From Fusobacterium sp. FSA-380-WT-3A (lineage in GTDB: Bacteria; Fusobacteriota; Fusobacteriia; Fusobacteriales; Fusobacteriaceae), in assembly GCF_012843705.1 (NCBI RefSeq), contig NZ_JABAFQ010000004.1, forward strand, positions 1-64,000: a stretch of 64,000 bases of DNA. The letters are read 5' to 3'. A program made the position numbers and the translations under genes. Each line of letters begins with the position of its first letter. Position 1 is the stretch's first letter. The notes below the pieces were generated by a model that was not told the origin of the DNA, ran no database searches, and saw only the letters and a program-made list of their open reading frames with translations. This document shows, in pieces, positions 8,979 through 19,982 of this stretch.

Positions 8979-11150
8979 ATGAAAAATATTTTTGAAATAA
9001 TAAGTGAAGAACTTAAAATAGGAATAAAACAAATAGAAAATACAGTAAAACTTTTAGATGAAGGCTCTACAGTACCTTTTATATCTAGATATAGAAAAGA
9101 AGCAACTGGAAATCTTGATGAAAATCAAATTGGAGATATTTTAAAATCTGTAACTTATATTAGAAACCTTGAAAAGAGAAAAGAGGAAGTTATAAATCTT
9201 ATTGAAGAACAAGGAAAACTTACAGATGAATTAAAGAAAAATATATTAGAAGCAACAAAGCTACAAGAGGTAGAAGATTTATATTTACCTTATAAAAAAA
9301 GAAGAAAAACAAAAGCTGATATAGCTATTGAAAAAGGATTAGAACCTTTATCTCAATTTATATATTTAGCAAAAACAATGGAAAGTATTGAAAAAGAAGC
9401 AAAAAAATATATAACTGAAGAAGTTGGAACTTTTGAAGAGGCTATTGAAGGGGCAAAATTAATAGTAGCTCAAAAAATTTCTGAAAATGCTCAATACAGA
9501 GAATATTTAAGAAATGTTTATTTAAAAGATGCTATTGTAACTTCAAAAAATACTAAAAAAGCTTTAGAATTAGATGAGAAAAAAGTTTATGGTGATTATT
9601 ATGAGTATAGTGAAACTATAAAAACAATACTTTCTCATAGGGTTTTAGCTTTAAACAGAGGAGAAAAAGAGGAAATTTTAAATGTTTCTTTAAAAATAGA
9701 AGATGTTGTAAGAGATAGAATAGAAAAATATATTTTAAAGAAAGAATTTAAAAATTATGAGATTGAAGAATTTCTTTTAGAAATTATAAAAGACTCTTTA
9801 GATAGATTAATACTTCCGTCAATAGAGAGAGAAGTAAGAAATATTTTAACAGAAAAAAGTGAAGAAGAAGCTATAGGAATATTTAAAGAAAATTTAAAAA
9901 ATCTTCTTTTACAACCACCTTTAAAAGAAAAAAATATTTTAGGATTAGACCCTGGATATAGAACAGGTTGTAAAGTTGCAGTAGTAGATAAAAATGGATT
10001 CTATGTAACAAATGATGTATTCCATTTAGTTGAAGGAATGGACAGTCCAAAACAACTTGAAATATCTCGTGAAAAATTATTAAAATATTTAGATAAATAT
10101 GAGATAGATATAGTTTCAATAGGAAATGGAACTGCTTCAAGAGAGACAGAAAGTTTTGTAGCAAAAACTATAAGAGAAAATAATAAACAAGCAAAATATG
10201 TAATAACAAATGAGGCTGGAGCTTCAGTATATTCAGCTTCAAAATTAGCAAATGAGGAGTTTCCAGACTTAGATGTTACAGTAAGAGGAGCTATTTCAAT
10301 AGCTAGAAGAATACAAGACCCATTAGGAGAGCTTGTAAAAATAGACCCAAAATCAATAGGAGTTGGAATGTATCAACATGATGTTGACCAAAAAAGATTG
10401 GCTGAATCTTTAGAAGAAGTAATTGCTTCAGTAGTTAACAGTGTTGGAATAAATGTAAATACAGCTTCTTGGGCATTACTTGAACATGTATCAGGAATTA
10501 AAAAAAATATTGCTAAAAATATTGTAGAATACAGAAAAGAAAATGGAAACTTTAAAAATAGAAAATCTTTATTAAAAGTAAAAGGACTTGGAAATAAAGC
10601 TTACGAACAAATGGCAGGATTTTTAATAATCGAAAATGGAGAAAACATTTTAGACAATACAATTATCCACCCTGAATCATATGAAATAGCAGAAGAAATT
10701 TTAACAGTAAATAATATATCTCTAAAAGAATATAGAGAAAACTTAAAAGATAGTAGAGAAAAATTAAAATCATTTAATTTTGAAAAATTTGCTGATGAAA
10801 AGGGATATGGAAAAGAAACTGTAAAAGATATATATGAAGCTTTAATAAGAGATAGAAGAGACCCAAGAGATGAACTTGAAAGACCTCTTTTAAAATCAGA
10901 TATATTAAATATTGAAAATTTACAACCTGGAATGGAATTAGAAGGAACAGTTAGAAATGTTGTAAAATTTGGAGCTTTTATAGATATAGGATTAAAAAAT
11001 GATGCCCTATTACATATATCAGAAATTTCTGATAAATTTGTAAAAGACCCAAGTGAAGTATTATCTGTTGGTCAAATAATAAAAGTTAAGGTAAAAGATA
11101 TTGATAAAGAAAGACAAAGAGTAGGATTAACTAGAAGAACTACCAAATAA
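8979..11150 (+). CDS. tex: Tex family S1 RNA-binding transcription accessory protein
   Basis: A 723-residue protein with the full Tex architecture: N-terminal helical region including FISRYRKEATGNLDE, a YqgF/RNase H-like core starting ILGLDPGYRTGCKVAV near residue 320, helix-hairpin-helix repeats (about 480-560, NTASWALLEHVSGI and LLKVKGLG), and a C-terminal S1 domain (about 645-715, VKFGAFIDIG). Tex binds nucleic acid and affects transcription. An upstream in-frame GTG (8967) exists, but the Shine-Dalgarno GGAGGA (8969-8974) lies between it and the ATG at 8979, so the ATG is chosen. A TATAAT is present at 8938-8943. It starts a probable long operon running to glyS. Confidence 0.93.
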   Translation: MKNIFEIISEELKIGIKQIENTVKLLDEGSTVPFISRYRKEATGNLDENQIGDILKSVTYIRNLEKRKEEVINLIEEQGKLTDELKKNILEATKLQEVEDLYLPYKKRRKTKADIAIEKGLEPLSQFIYLAKTMESIEKEAKKYITEEVGTFEEAIEGAKLIVAQKISENAQYREYLRNVYLKDAIVTSKNTKKALELDEKKVYGDYYEYSETIKTILSHRVLALNRGEKEEILNVSLKIEDVVRDRIEKYILKKEFKNYEIEEFLLEIIKDSLDRLILPSIEREVRNILTEKSEEEAIGIFKENLKNLLLQPPLKEKNILGLDPGYRTGCKVAVVDKNGFYVTNDVFHLVEGMDSPKQLEISREKLLKYLDKYEIDIVSIGNGTASRETESFVAKTIRENNKQAKYVITNEAGASVYSASKLANEEFPDLDVTVRGAISIARRIQDPLGELVKIDPKSIGVGMYQHDVDQKRLAESLEEVIASVVNSVGINVNTASWALLEHVSGIKKNIAKNIVEYRKENGNFKNRKSLLKVKGLGNKAYEQMAGFLIIENGENILDNTIIHPESYEIAEEILTVNNISLKEYRENLKDSREKLKSFNFEKFADEKGYGKETVKDIYEALIRDRRDPRDELERPLLKSDILNIENLQPGMELEGTVRNVVKFGAFIDIGLKNDALLHISEISDKFVKDPSEVLSVGQIIKVKVKDIDKERQRVGLTRRTTK

Positions 11151-11167
11151 AAAAGAGTGAGGTTATC

Positions 11168-13600
11168 TTGAAAAATTTTAAATTGAGGATAAATAAAGAT
11201 TCTATAGTTCTTAAAATAATATTTTATACAAACATAGCTATAGTAATTTCATCTATATTTGTGGCTACAATAATAACTTTTATTACATTCAAAGATATGG
11301 AAAGTAAATTATTAAATACTGCAAAAGAAAAGGTATTTATATTGGAAAAGGCTAATATGAATTATATGTATAGCTTTATGACTGATGTAAATCAAGTTTT
11401 ACTTAAAGAAAATTACTTTCAAAAAATATCGAAAGCTGAAGTGGATAAAAATTACAAAAAATTGTGTGAAATACTTAAGAATGAACTTATAAGGGAAAAT
11501 TTTAAAAAATATTATAAGACAGAGATTGCTTTTTTGAATGAAAATGGTAAAATTTTAGGATATAGTGGAGATAGAAATATATTTGATGATGAGCAAAATG
11601 TTTCTCTTCAACAAATAAAAGAGATTGCTAGAGATAAAATATATTATATAGCCAATTATAATTCCAAGGTATATTCTAGAAGTATTTTATCAATTTCCAT
11701 AAGTAGAGAAAAAGATATAAATGGATATTTGATTATATCTACTCCATTAGACAATAATATTTTGGAATATATAAGAGATTATATAGAGCTTTCTCCATCA
11801 GATAGAATTTTTATTCTTTCAAATGAAGAATATATTTATGGAGATTTTAATTTTGATGTAAAAGGAAAAGGGTTATTTAAAAGAAAAAATAGTAAAATAG
11901 TAAAAGATGCTCAATATTTCTTTAAAACTCTTGAAATAAATGAGAAATCTTATTATATAACAACTACAGCTTTAAAAAATATAACAGGAGATAAAAATTT
12001 AGGATATTTTGGAATTGGAATTTCAAGAGAAAATTTTCTTAAAACTAAAATAATTATTGCTATTTTTATAGGAATCATGGTATTATCTTTTGTGACTATA
12101 GCAACTACATGTTTTAGTAAATTATTGAGAGAAATATTATTACCTCTTAAAGAGATTTCAGATGCAGCAGAGGATATAAGTAATGGAAAATATGATACTG
12201 TTATAGATTTTAATGGAAAAGGTGAAATAAAAGTTTTAGAAAATTCCTTGAAAGGAATGTTAAAAAGACTTGAAGAAAATCAGAGAACTTTAAAAATAAG
12301 AAATAAAATTTTAAAAGAAAACTTAAATAAAATGAAAGTTATAGAAAAACTTATTTTAGGTATAGAGATAGAGGACAGTATAGTTGACACAGTAAAAAAA
12401 ATAATGAAAACTTTTGTTTCTGAATCTGAATTAGGATTTTCAAGAGCTATGTTTTTTAGATATAGTCGTGAAAGAGATGCATTAATTGGTGAGATGTGTA
12501 TACTTAACTCCCATATAACTGAAATAAGAAATGATATATTAAAAGAAAGAAAAAATGGTTTTGATTTTCAGATAAATCAATTAGAAGATGTAATTAAATT
12601 GATAAAAATACCTTTTTCAAGTGAAAACTTGATTACTACATCACTTAAAGAAAGAAAAATTTTGTATGTAAATGATAAGGGTTATAAACATAATCTAGGA
12701 AATGACCTTTTTAATAGTATAGGACTTAAAAATTTTATAGCAATTCCTATTTATAATATTGATTATTATACAGGAGTAATGTTATTTGATTATTATACAA
12801 AAGAAAAACAAATAACAGAGGAAGATGTAGAACTTATTAAAATCTTAATAATGAATGTTGCTACAAAATTAAAAAATAAAGTTGAAGAAAAAGAAAGAAT
12901 AGACTTTGAAAGAAATAGAACTATAAATAATATAACCGAAAGATTTTTAACAACAAGGGAAGAAGCTTTAAATAAATTAGTTGGATTAGTTCAGGAAAAT
13001 AAAAGTGATAATTTAACTGAAATAGAAGAAGAAATCAAAGAATTTAAAGAAAAAGTTAAGAATATAAAATATTCTAATAAAATTTTGAAACAGTATTCTA
13101 ACCCTTTAAATAGAAAAAAATTAGAACCTGTTAATATAGAACATTTTATAGTAGAGGTTATAGAAGAGTTTAGAGGTATAGTCAGAGAAGATAGAAATGA
13201 AGATAAAATAAATATAGCTTCTTTTATAAGTTATACTGGAGATGTTTTAGGAAACAGAGAAAGATTGAGGAGAGCATTTATAGAAATATTGAAAAATGCT
13301 TATGATGCTGTTCTAGAAAATGGAAGAACAGATAAAAAAATAACAATAATTGTAATTAGAGATAAGCTTGCTAATAAAATAAAAATAGATATAAAAGATA
13401 ATGGAATAGGAATGAGTGAAGAGCAATTAAAAGATGTGTTCCAGCCATTTATGACTTATAAAGGAGATACTCCAGGGTTAGGAATTCCATTAGCTGAAAG
13501 AGTAATTAAAGATTGTAAAGGAGTTATAAAAATTTATTCAACTCCAAATCAAGGAACAGAAGTAAAAATAACTTTAAATATATTTAAGGAGGATAATTAA
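11168..13600 (+). CDS. Membrane sensor kinase-like protein with HAMP, GAF and HATPase domains
   Basis: An 810-residue protein starting at TTG behind GTGAGG. Order: TM1 (about 17-40), extracytoplasmic sensor region (41-290), TM2 (about 293-315), HAMP (316-370), coiled coil, GAF-like domain (about 395-570), a helical segment, then a HATPase domain (about 690-808). That domain has an N-box with ILKNAYDAV, G1 DNGIGM and G2 TPGLGI, so ATP binding seems intact. The helical segment where the dimerisation H-box should be has no phospho-accepting histidine; the only C-terminal-half histidines are in LNSHITE, YKHNLG and EHFIVE. No response regulator is nearby. The stop directly abuts ileS, so the two are co-expressed. 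Confidence 0.85.
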   Translation: MKNFKLRINKDSIVLKIIFYTNIAIVISSIFVATIITFITFKDMESKLLNTAKEKVFILEKANMNYMYSFMTDVNQVLLKENYFQKISKAEVDKNYKKLCEILKNELIRENFKKYYKTEIAFLNENGKILGYSGDRNIFDDEQNVSLQQIKEIARDKIYYIANYNSKVYSRSILSISISREKDINGYLIISTPLDNNILEYIRDYIELSPSDRIFILSNEEYIYGDFNFDVKGKGLFKRKNSKIVKDAQYFFKTLEINEKSYYITTTALKNITGDKNLGYFGIGISRENFLKTKIIIAIFIGIMVLSFVTIATTCFSKLLREILLPLKEISDAAEDISNGKYDTVIDFNGKGEIKVLENSLKGMLKRLEENQRTLKIRNKILKENLNKMKVIEKLILGIEIEDSIVDTVKKIMKTFVSESELGFSRAMFFRYSRERDALIGEMCILNSHITEIRNDILKERKNGFDFQINQLEDVIKLIKIPFSSENLITTSLKERKILYVNDKGYKHNLGNDLFNSIGLKNFIAIPIYNIDYYTGVMLFDYYTKEKQITEEDVELIKILIMNVATKLKNKVEEKERIDFERNRTINNITERFLTTREEALNKLVGLVQENKSDNLTEIEEEIKEFKEKVKNIKYSNKILKQYSNPLNRKKLEPVNIEHFIVEVIEEFRGIVREDRNEDKINIASFISYTGDVLGNRERLRRAFIEILKNAYDAVLENGRTDKKITIIVIRDKLANKIKIDIKDNGIGMSEEQLKDVFQPFMTYKGDTPGLGIPLAERVIKDCKGVIKIYSTPNQGTEVKITLNIFKEDN

Positions 13601-16378
13601 ATGGAAGATAAGGATTATGGAAAAACACTGAATCTACCAAAAACAAGTTTTCAAATGAAAGCTAACTTACCAAACAAAGAACCTTTAATGGTTAAGGATT
13701 GGACAAAACAAAAAATATATGAAAAAAGTATAGATGAAACTAAACCAAGTTTTATACTACATGATGGACCTCCATATGCAAATGGAAATATTCATATAGG
13801 ACATGCTTTAAATAAAGTTTTAAAAGATATAATTTTAAAATATAAAAGATTAAGAGGGTACAATGCACCATATATTCCAGGATGGGATACACATGGTCTA
13901 CCAATTGAATTAAAAGTAAGTGAAGAGTTAGGGGAGAAAATGAAAGAGATGTCTCCTTTAGAAATCAGAGAAAAATGTACAAAATATGCTAAAAAATGGG
14001 TTGGAATCCAAAGAGACCAATTTATAAGACTTGGAATTTTAGGAGATTGGGAAAATCCTTATTTAACTTTAAATCCAGAATATGAAGCAAAACAATTAGA
14101 AGTTTTTGGAGAATTATATAGAAATGGATATATTTTCAAAGGTTCTAAACCAATATATTGGTCTCCAGTAACTGAAACAGCTTTAGCTGAAGCTGAAATT
14201 GAATATAAAGATATAAAATCTCCTTCAGTTTATGTAAAAATGAAAGCTAATCAAGATGTATTAGATAAAATTGGAATGACTGAAGAAACTTATATAGTAA
14301 TTTGGACAACAACTCCTTGGACTTTACCAGCAAACGTAGGAATTTGTTTAAATGCTGAGTTTGAATATGGAGTTTACAAAACAGAAAAAGGAAACCTAAT
14401 TTTTGCCAAAGTATTAGCTGAAAAAGCTATGGAAGAAATAGGAATCAAAGAATGTGAATTAATAAAAGAATTTAAAGGTCAAGATTTAGAAAGATTAACT
14501 TATCAACATCCATTTATTGAAAGAACAGGAACAATTATTTTAGGTGACCACGTTACAGCTGATGCAGGAACAGGTTGTGTACACACAGCTCCTGGACATG
14601 GACAAGATGACTATGTTGTTGGTGTAAGATATGGATTACCAATTCTTTCACCTATTAACTATAAAGGTGTTTTAACAGAAGAAGCTGGAGAATTTGCTGG
14701 TTTATTCTATGAAAAAGCTAATAAAGTAATTTGTGAAACTCTATTAGAAAGAGGAATAATGTTATCTTATAATGAGTTTGTTCACTCATATCCACATGAC
14801 TGGAGGTCAAAAACTCCAATAATCGTTAGAGCAACTGCTCAATGGTTCGTAAAAGCTGAAGGTTCTGATTTAAGAGAAAGAGCATTAAAAGCTTTAGATG
14901 GAGTAGAATTTGTACCTGATTGGGGAAGAAACAGAATAGGTTCTATGTTAGAGAAAAGACCTGACTGGTGTATCTCTAGACAAAGAGCTTGGGGAGTACC
15001 AATTCCTGTATTCTATGTAGATGAAGAAGTAGTATTTAATCAAGAAATTTTAGAAAGAGTAGTAGAAATTGTTAAAAAAGAAGGTTCTGCAGCTTGGGTA
15101 AAATATTCAGCTGAAGAATTAATCGGAGAAGAGTTATTAGTAAAATATAACTTAAAAGGAAAAGAAATTACAAAAGAAACTAACATAATGGACGTTTGGT
15201 TTGACTCTGGAGTTTCTCACAGATCAGTTCTTGAAACTAGAGGAACATTATTACACAGACCAGCTGATTTATACTTAGAAGGTTCTGACCAACATAGAGG
15301 ATGGTTCCAAACATCTTTATTAACATCAATTGGTTCTACATTTGATGCTCCATACAAAAAAATATTAACACACGGATTCGTAAATGATGGACAAGGAAGA
15401 AAAATGTCTAAATCTTTAGGAAATACAGTTTCTCCAGAAGATGTAATTAAAGTTTACGGAGCAGATATTTTAAGACTTTGGTGTGCTTCTGTTGATTATA
15501 GAGATGACGTAAAAATTTCTGACAATATTTTAAAACAAATGGCTGAAGCTTACAGAAGAGTAAGAAATACAGCTAGATATATATTAGGAAATACTTTTGA
15601 TTTTGACCCAACTAAAGATGCTGTTCCATATGCAGAATTAGAAGAAATTGATAAATGGGCATTACATAAATTAGAAGTATTAAAAAGAGAAGTTACAGAA
15701 AGCTATGATAAATATGAATTCTATAACTTATTCCAAGCAATTCATTATTTCTCTGGAATAGATATGTCAGCTTTCTATTTAGATATTATAAAAGATAGAT
15801 TATATACTGAAAAACAAGATTCTAAAGCTAGAAGGTCAGCTCAAACAGTAATGAATGAAGTTTTAGTTTGTCTTGTAAAGATGATAGCTCCAATTCTTTC
15901 ATTTACTGCTGAAGAAATTTGGGGAAGATTACCTGAAAAAGATAGAGATGGAGAATCAGTTCATTTAACAAATTGGTTTGAATTTAATGATGAATATTTA
16001 AATGAAGAATTAGCAAACAAATGGAATACTGTAATTAAATTAAGAAAAGTTGTAAATAAATACCTAGAAAAAGCAAGACAAGGAGAAAATAGAATAATCG
16101 GAAATGCTCTTGATGCTAAAGTAGTATTAAATACAACTGATGCAGAATTAAAAGAATTTATAACTGCAAATAAAGATTTATTAGAAATGGTATTTATAGT
16201 TTCTCAATTAGAATATACAGATGAAGTTACAGATGAATTTGTAGCAGATGAAGAGATGGAAATAAAAGTTAAAGTTGCTCATGCTGATGGAGAGAAATGT
16301 GAAAGATGTTGGAAATATACAACAGAGTTAGACCACGAAACTTCTCTTTGCCCAAGATGTGCTGCAGTTTTAAAATAG
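13601..16378 (+). CDS. ileS: Isoleucyl-tRNA synthetase
   Basis: A 925-residue class I synthetase charging tRNA-Ile. The HIGH motif appears as [10 protein letters not shown] near residue 65, the CP1 editing region contains [13 protein letters not shown] near 230 and [14 protein letters not shown] near 325, and the KMSKS loop reads [10 protein letters not shown] near 600. The C-terminal zinc site CERCW...CPRC is present (about 899-920). It belongs to the bacterial-type IleS group. AGGAGG lies ahead of the ATG, which follows the sensor-kinase stop with no gap, so a T-box leader is not possible here. lspA follows after nine bases, the same ileS-lspA order as in many bacteria. Confidence 0.97.
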   Translation: MEDKDYGKTLNLPKTSFQMKANLPNKEPLMVKDWTKQKIYEKSIDETKPSFILHDGPPYANGNIHIGHALNKVLKDIILKYKRLRGYNAPYIPGWDTHGLPIELKVSEELGEKMKEMSPLEIREKCTKYAKKWVGIQRDQFIRLGILGDWENPYLTLNPEYEAKQLEVFGELYRNGYIFKGSKPIYWSPVTETALAEAEIEYKDIKSPSVYVKMKANQDVLDKIGMTEETYIVIWTTTPWTLPANVGICLNAEFEYGVYKTEKGNLIFAKVLAEKAMEEIGIKECELIKEFKGQDLERLTYQHPFIERTGTIILGDHVTADAGTGCVHTAPGHGQDDYVVGVRYGLPILSPINYKGVLTEEAGEFAGLFYEKANKVICETLLERGIMLSYNEFVHSYPHDWRSKTPIIVRATAQWFVKAEGSDLRERALKALDGVEFVPDWGRNRIGSMLEKRPDWCISRQRAWGVPIPVFYVDEEVVFNQEILERVVEIVKKEGSAAWVKYSAEELIGEELLVKYNLKGKEITKETNIMDVWFDSGVSHRSVLETRGTLLHRPADLYLEGSDQHRGWFQTSLLTSIGSTFDAPYKKILTHGFVNDGQGRKMSKSLGNTVSPEDVIKVYGADILRLWCASVDYRDDVKISDNILKQMAEAYRRVRNTARYILGNTFDFDPTKDAVPYAELEEIDKWALHKLEVLKREVTESYDKYEFYNLFQAIHYFSGIDMSAFYLDIIKDRLYTEKQDSKARRSAQTVMNEVLVCLVKMIAPILSFTAEEIWGRLPEKDRDGESVHLTNWFEFNDEYLNEELANKWNTVIKLRKVVNKYLEKARQGENRIIGNALDAKVVLNTTDAELKEFITANKDLLEMVFIVSQLEYTDEVTDEFVADEEMEIKVKVAHADGEKCERCWKYTTELDHETSLCPRCAAVLK

Positions 16379-16387
16379 GTAGATACT

Positions 16388-16855
16388 ATGATTTATTATT
16401 TAATAGGAATAGTCGGGTTGGTCTTTTTAGACCAACTGACTAAAATTCAAATAGAAAATAATTTTTTTATTGGAGATTCTTTAGCAATAATCCAAGATTT
16501 TTTTCATATTACTTATGTTCAAAATAGAGGAATAGCTTTTGGAATTTTTCAAGGAAAAATAAATTTGATAAGTGTATTTACAGTAATAGCTATTATAGGA
16601 ATTATATATTATTTTCTAAAAACTTTTAAAAAATCTAGTTTTTTAGAAAAGTTAGCTTATATGTTAATAATTTCTGGAGCTATTGGAAATATGATAGACA
16701 GAATTTTTAGAGGTTATGTTGTAGATATGATTGACTTCAGAGGAATTTGGTCTTTTGTATTTAATATGGCTGATGTCTATATAAATATAGGTGTAGCTGT
16801 GATACTTTTAGATATGTTTATCAAAGCTAAAAAAGATTTAAAAGAAAAAAAGTAA
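16388..16855 (+). CDS. lspA: Lipoprotein signal peptidase
   Basis: A 155-residue inner-membrane aspartic protease with four membrane segments that cleaves prolipoproteins after lipidation. Family motifs are DQLTK near residue 15, NRGIAFGIF near 48, the catalytic-aspartate segment GNMIDRIFRGYVVDMIDF near 110, and FNMADVYINIGV near 132. The length is typical. Several putative lipoproteins in this window (the TolC-like, adaptor, MORN and TPR proteins) would be substrates. A weak Shine-Dalgarno (GGTAG) and tight spacing suggest translational coupling to ileS. Confidence 0.96.
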   Translation: MIYYLIGIVGLVFLDQLTKIQIENNFFIGDSLAIIQDFFHITYVQNRGIAFGIFQGKINLISVFTVIAIIGIIYYFLKTFKKSSFLEKLAYMLIISGAIGNMIDRIFRGYVVDMIDFRGIWSFVFNMADVYINIGVAVILLDMFIKAKKDLKEKK

Positions 16856-16884
16856 AATTTTAAATTTAAAGTGGAGGAATGAAA

Positions 16885-17760
16885 ATGACATTTCAAGAGA
16901 TAATAACAACTCTTCAAAGATATTGGGGGTCAAAAGGTTGTGTTTTAGGAAATCCATATGACATAGAAACAGGAGCAGGGACATTTAACCCTAACACTTT
17001 CTTAATGGCTTTAGGACCAGAACCTTGGAAAACTGCATATGTAGAACCATCAAGAAGACCAAAAGATGGAAGATATGGAGAAAACCCAAATAGAGTTTAT
17101 CAACATCATCAATTTCAAGTTATAATGAAACCTTCTCCAGATAATATTCAAGAATTATACTTAGAAAGTTTAAGACTTTTAGGAATAATTCCAGAAGAAC
17201 ATGATATAAGATTTGTTGAAGATGACTGGGAATCACCAACTCTTGGAGCTTGGGGACTTGGTTGGGAAGTATGGTTAGACGGAATGGAAATAACACAATT
17301 TACATATTTCCAACAAGTTGGAGGATTAGAACTTGATATAGTTCCAGTAGAAATAACATATGGATTAGAGAGAATAGCTCTTTACATTCAAAATAAATCA
17401 AATGTTTATGATTTAGACTGGACAGAAGAAGTTAAATATGGAGATATGAGATATCAATATGAATATGAAAATTCAAAATATTCATTTGAATTAGCAAATT
17501 TAGAATCTCATTTTAAATGGTTTGATGAATATGAAGCAGAAGCTAAGAAAATCTTAGATGCAGGACTTGTATTACCAGCATATGACTATGTTTTAAAATG
17601 TTCTCATACATTTAATGTTCTAGATTCAAGAGGGGCAATTTCTACTACAGAAAGAATGGCTTATATTTTAAGAGTAAGAGATTTAGCAAAAAGATGTGCT
17701 GAAATCTATGTAGAAAACAGAAAGAATTTAGGATATCCATTATTAAAGAAAAAAATCTAG
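16885..17760 (+). CDS. glyQ: Glycyl-tRNA synthetase alpha subunit
   Basis: A 291-residue subunit of the alpha2-beta2 bacterial glycyl-tRNA synthetase; the alpha chain makes glycyl-adenylate. Strongly conserved blocks include [36 protein letters not shown] and [13 protein letters not shown]. The in-frame ATG at 16879 is only one base after GGAGG (16873-16877), while the ATG at 16885 has seven-base spacing and gives the usual MTFQEII start, so 16885 is chosen. It lies 29 bases after lspA and is followed by glyS. Confidence 0.96.
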   Translation: MTFQEIITTLQRYWGSKGCVLGNPYDIETGAGTFNPNTFLMALGPEPWKTAYVEPSRRPKDGRYGENPNRVYQHHQFQVIMKPSPDNIQELYLESLRLLGIIPEEHDIRFVEDDWESPTLGAWGLGWEVWLDGMEITQFTYFQQVGGLELDIVPVEITYGLERIALYIQNKSNVYDLDWTEEVKYGDMRYQYEYENSKYSFELANLESHFKWFDEYEAEAKKILDAGLVLPAYDYVLKCSHTFNVLDSRGAISTTERMAYILRVRDLAKRCAEIYVENRKNLGYPLLKKKI

Positions 17761-17806
17761 TCAGTTAATAATGGAAATATAATTGAGATAAAAAGGAGAT
17801 AAAAAC

Positions 17807-19876
17807 ATGAGGTTATTATTTGAAATAGGAATGGAAGAAAATCCAGCTAGATTCCTAGTTAATGCTTTAAATGACTTAAAAAATAATTTATCAAAAAAAT
17901 TCAAAGATGAAAGAATAAAATATGAAGAGATAAAAACTTTTGGAACTCCTAGAAGATTAGTTATTTTAGTAGAAGGATTAGCAGAAAGACAAGAGGACTT
18001 AAATGAATTAAATATGGGACCAGCAAAAAGAGTGGCTTATGGTGAAGATGGTTCTTTATCAAAAGCAGGACTTGGATTTGCAAAATCTCAAGGAGTAGAA
18101 GCAAAAGATTTAGAAATAGTTGAAACACCAAAAGGAGAATATATTGCTGTTAGAAAATTCTCTAAAGGGGTTGAAACAAAATCTCTATTATCTGATATTC
18201 TAAAAAATCTTGTATTAGAATTAGAATTTCCAAAATCAATGAAATGGGCAGACAGAAAATTTAGATTTGCAAGACCTATTCAATGGTTTTTAGCTATAGT
18301 TGATAATGAACTTGTAAAATTTGAAATTGAAGGAATTGAAAGTGGATTAGAATCAAGAGGACATAGATTCTTTGGTGGAAGATTTACAGTATCAAATGTT
18401 GATGAATATTTTACAAAAATAAGAGAAAATAATGTTATCATTGATATAGCAGAGAGAAAACAAATGATAAGAGATATGATAGCTAAAAATTGTACTGGAG
18501 AAAACGAAGTAGTTTTAATCCATGAAAATCTTTTAGATGAAGTTACAAACTTAGTAGAATATCCTTATCCAATAGTTGGTACATTTAATTCAGATTTCTT
18601 AGAAGTACCACAAGAAGTTTTAATTATATCTATGGAAGTTCACCAAAGATATTTCCCAATTTTAGATAAAAATGGAAAATTATTACCAAAATTTGTTGTA
18701 ATAAGAAATGGTATTGAATATTCTGATAAAGTTAAAGCTGGAAATGAAAAAGTTTTATCAGCAAGACTTGCTGATGCAAGATTTTTCTATCAAGAAGATT
18801 TAAAACAATCTTTAGTAGAAAATGTTAAAAAATTAGAAACAGTAGTATTCCAAAAAGATTTAGGAACAATAGCTGCTAAAATCAGAAGAGTATCAAAACT
18901 TGCTGATACTTTAATTGATAGATTAGGATATAGTGATGTAAGAGGAGATATCCAAAGAACTATCACTTTATGTAAAGCTGACCTTGTAACAAATATGATA
19001 AACGAAAAAGAGTTTACAGAACTTCAAGGATTAATGGGAGCTGACTATGCTTTAAAATCTGGAGAAAAAGAAACAGTTTCTTTAGGAATTCAAGAGCATT
19101 ACTTCCCAAGATTTAAAGGGGATAAACTTCCAACAACTAAAGAGGGAATTGTTGCAGGAATCTGTGATAGAATGGATACTTTAGTAGGATGTTTAGGAGT
19201 TGGAGTACAAGTTACAGGTTCTAAAGACCCATTTGCTTTAAGAAGAGCAGCTTTAGGAATTGTAAATGTTATTATAAATTCAAACTTAAATGTATCTTTA
19301 GAAGAGTTAGTTGATAGAAGTATAGAAATTTTAGAAGCTGACGGAGTATTAAAAAGAGATAAAGTAGAACTTAAGAAAGAAGTATTAGAGTTCTTAAAGC
19401 AAAGAGTAATCAATGTATTTACAGATATGGGATACAGAAGAGATGTAATATTATCAGTAGTAGCAGTAGCTTGGGATAATGTTATTGATACAAAAGCAGC
19501 TATAGAAGTATTAGAAAGTACAGTTCAAGAAGAAAGTTTTAAAAACTTAGTAGGAATTGTAAAAAGAGTTGGAAATATTGTTAAATCCCATAAAGATTCT
19601 TCTATTGATGTTAATTTATTTAGTGAAGATGCAGAAAAATCATTACATAATTATGTTGAATCATTAAATAAAGAAGTAGATTCTTTACTTTCTTCAAAAA
19701 ATTATAAAGGATACTTAAATGAAGTATTAAAAGGTGAAGAGGTAGTAAATAATTACTTTAATAGTGTAATGATAAATGATAAAGATGAAGCTATAAAAAA
19801 TAATAGATTATCTCAAATGAAAAAATTAAATGACATTTATGAAAAAATGGCAGATTTAAATCTAATTGAGGGATAG
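17807..19876 (+). CDS. glyS: Glycyl-tRNA synthetase beta subunit
   Basis: A 689-residue beta chain that recognises tRNA-Gly. It begins MRLLFEIGMEENPARF, the standard N-terminus, and contains TFGTPRRLVILVEG near residue 45, GPAKRVAYGEDG near 75, FPKSMKW near 140, RFARPIQW near 150, and the GSKDPFALRRAALGIVN block near 480. The length is typical. A 46-base gap with AAAAGGAGAT separates it from glyQ, and a terminator lies four bases after the stop, ending the probable tex-to-glyS operon. Confidence 0.96.
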   Translation: MRLLFEIGMEENPARFLVNALNDLKNNLSKKFKDERIKYEEIKTFGTPRRLVILVEGLAERQEDLNELNMGPAKRVAYGEDGSLSKAGLGFAKSQGVEAKDLEIVETPKGEYIAVRKFSKGVETKSLLSDILKNLVLELEFPKSMKWADRKFRFARPIQWFLAIVDNELVKFEIEGIESGLESRGHRFFGGRFTVSNVDEYFTKIRENNVIIDIAERKQMIRDMIAKNCTGENEVVLIHENLLDEVTNLVEYPYPIVGTFNSDFLEVPQEVLIISMEVHQRYFPILDKNGKLLPKFVVIRNGIEYSDKVKAGNEKVLSARLADARFFYQEDLKQSLVENVKKLETVVFQKDLGTIAAKIRRVSKLADTLIDRLGYSDVRGDIQRTITLCKADLVTNMINEKEFTELQGLMGADYALKSGEKETVSLGIQEHYFPRFKGDKLPTTKEGIVAGICDRMDTLVGCLGVGVQVTGSKDPFALRRAALGIVNVIINSNLNVSLEELVDRSIEILEADGVLKRDKVELKKEVLEFLKQRVINVFTDMGYRRDVILSVVAVAWDNVIDTKAAIEVLESTVQEESFKNLVGIVKRVGNIVKSHKDSSIDVNLFSEDAEKSLHNYVESLNKEVDSLLSSKNYKGYLNEVLKGEEVVNNYFNSVMINDKDEAIKNNRLSQMKKLNDIYEKMADLNLIEG

Positions 19877-19879
19877 AAA

Positions 19880-19910
19880 AAGAGCAGTTTTTACTGCTCT
19901 TTTATTTTTT
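19880..19910 (+). terminator. Intrinsic terminator after glyS
   Basis: AGAGCAGT pairs with ACTGCTCT across a TTTT loop, followed by TTTATTTTTT. Confidence 0.88.
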
Positions 19911-19912
19911 AT

Positions 19913-19942
19913 TTGACAAAAGTAGCTAAAAAATATTATAAT
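19913..19942 (+). promoter_or_regulatory. Promoter of the CofE-like gene
   Basis: TTGACA (19913-19918) and TATAAT (19937-19942) are 18 bases apart, directly after the glyS terminator. Confidence 0.75.
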
Positions 19943-19982
19943 TAAATGTTAAAAATAAAATCAATGTAAAAGGAGAAGATGT

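Noticed and set aside
13560-13610. T-box leader for ileS
   Set aside because: ileS directly abuts the upstream stop codon, so there is no room; glyQ and lysS gaps are also too short.
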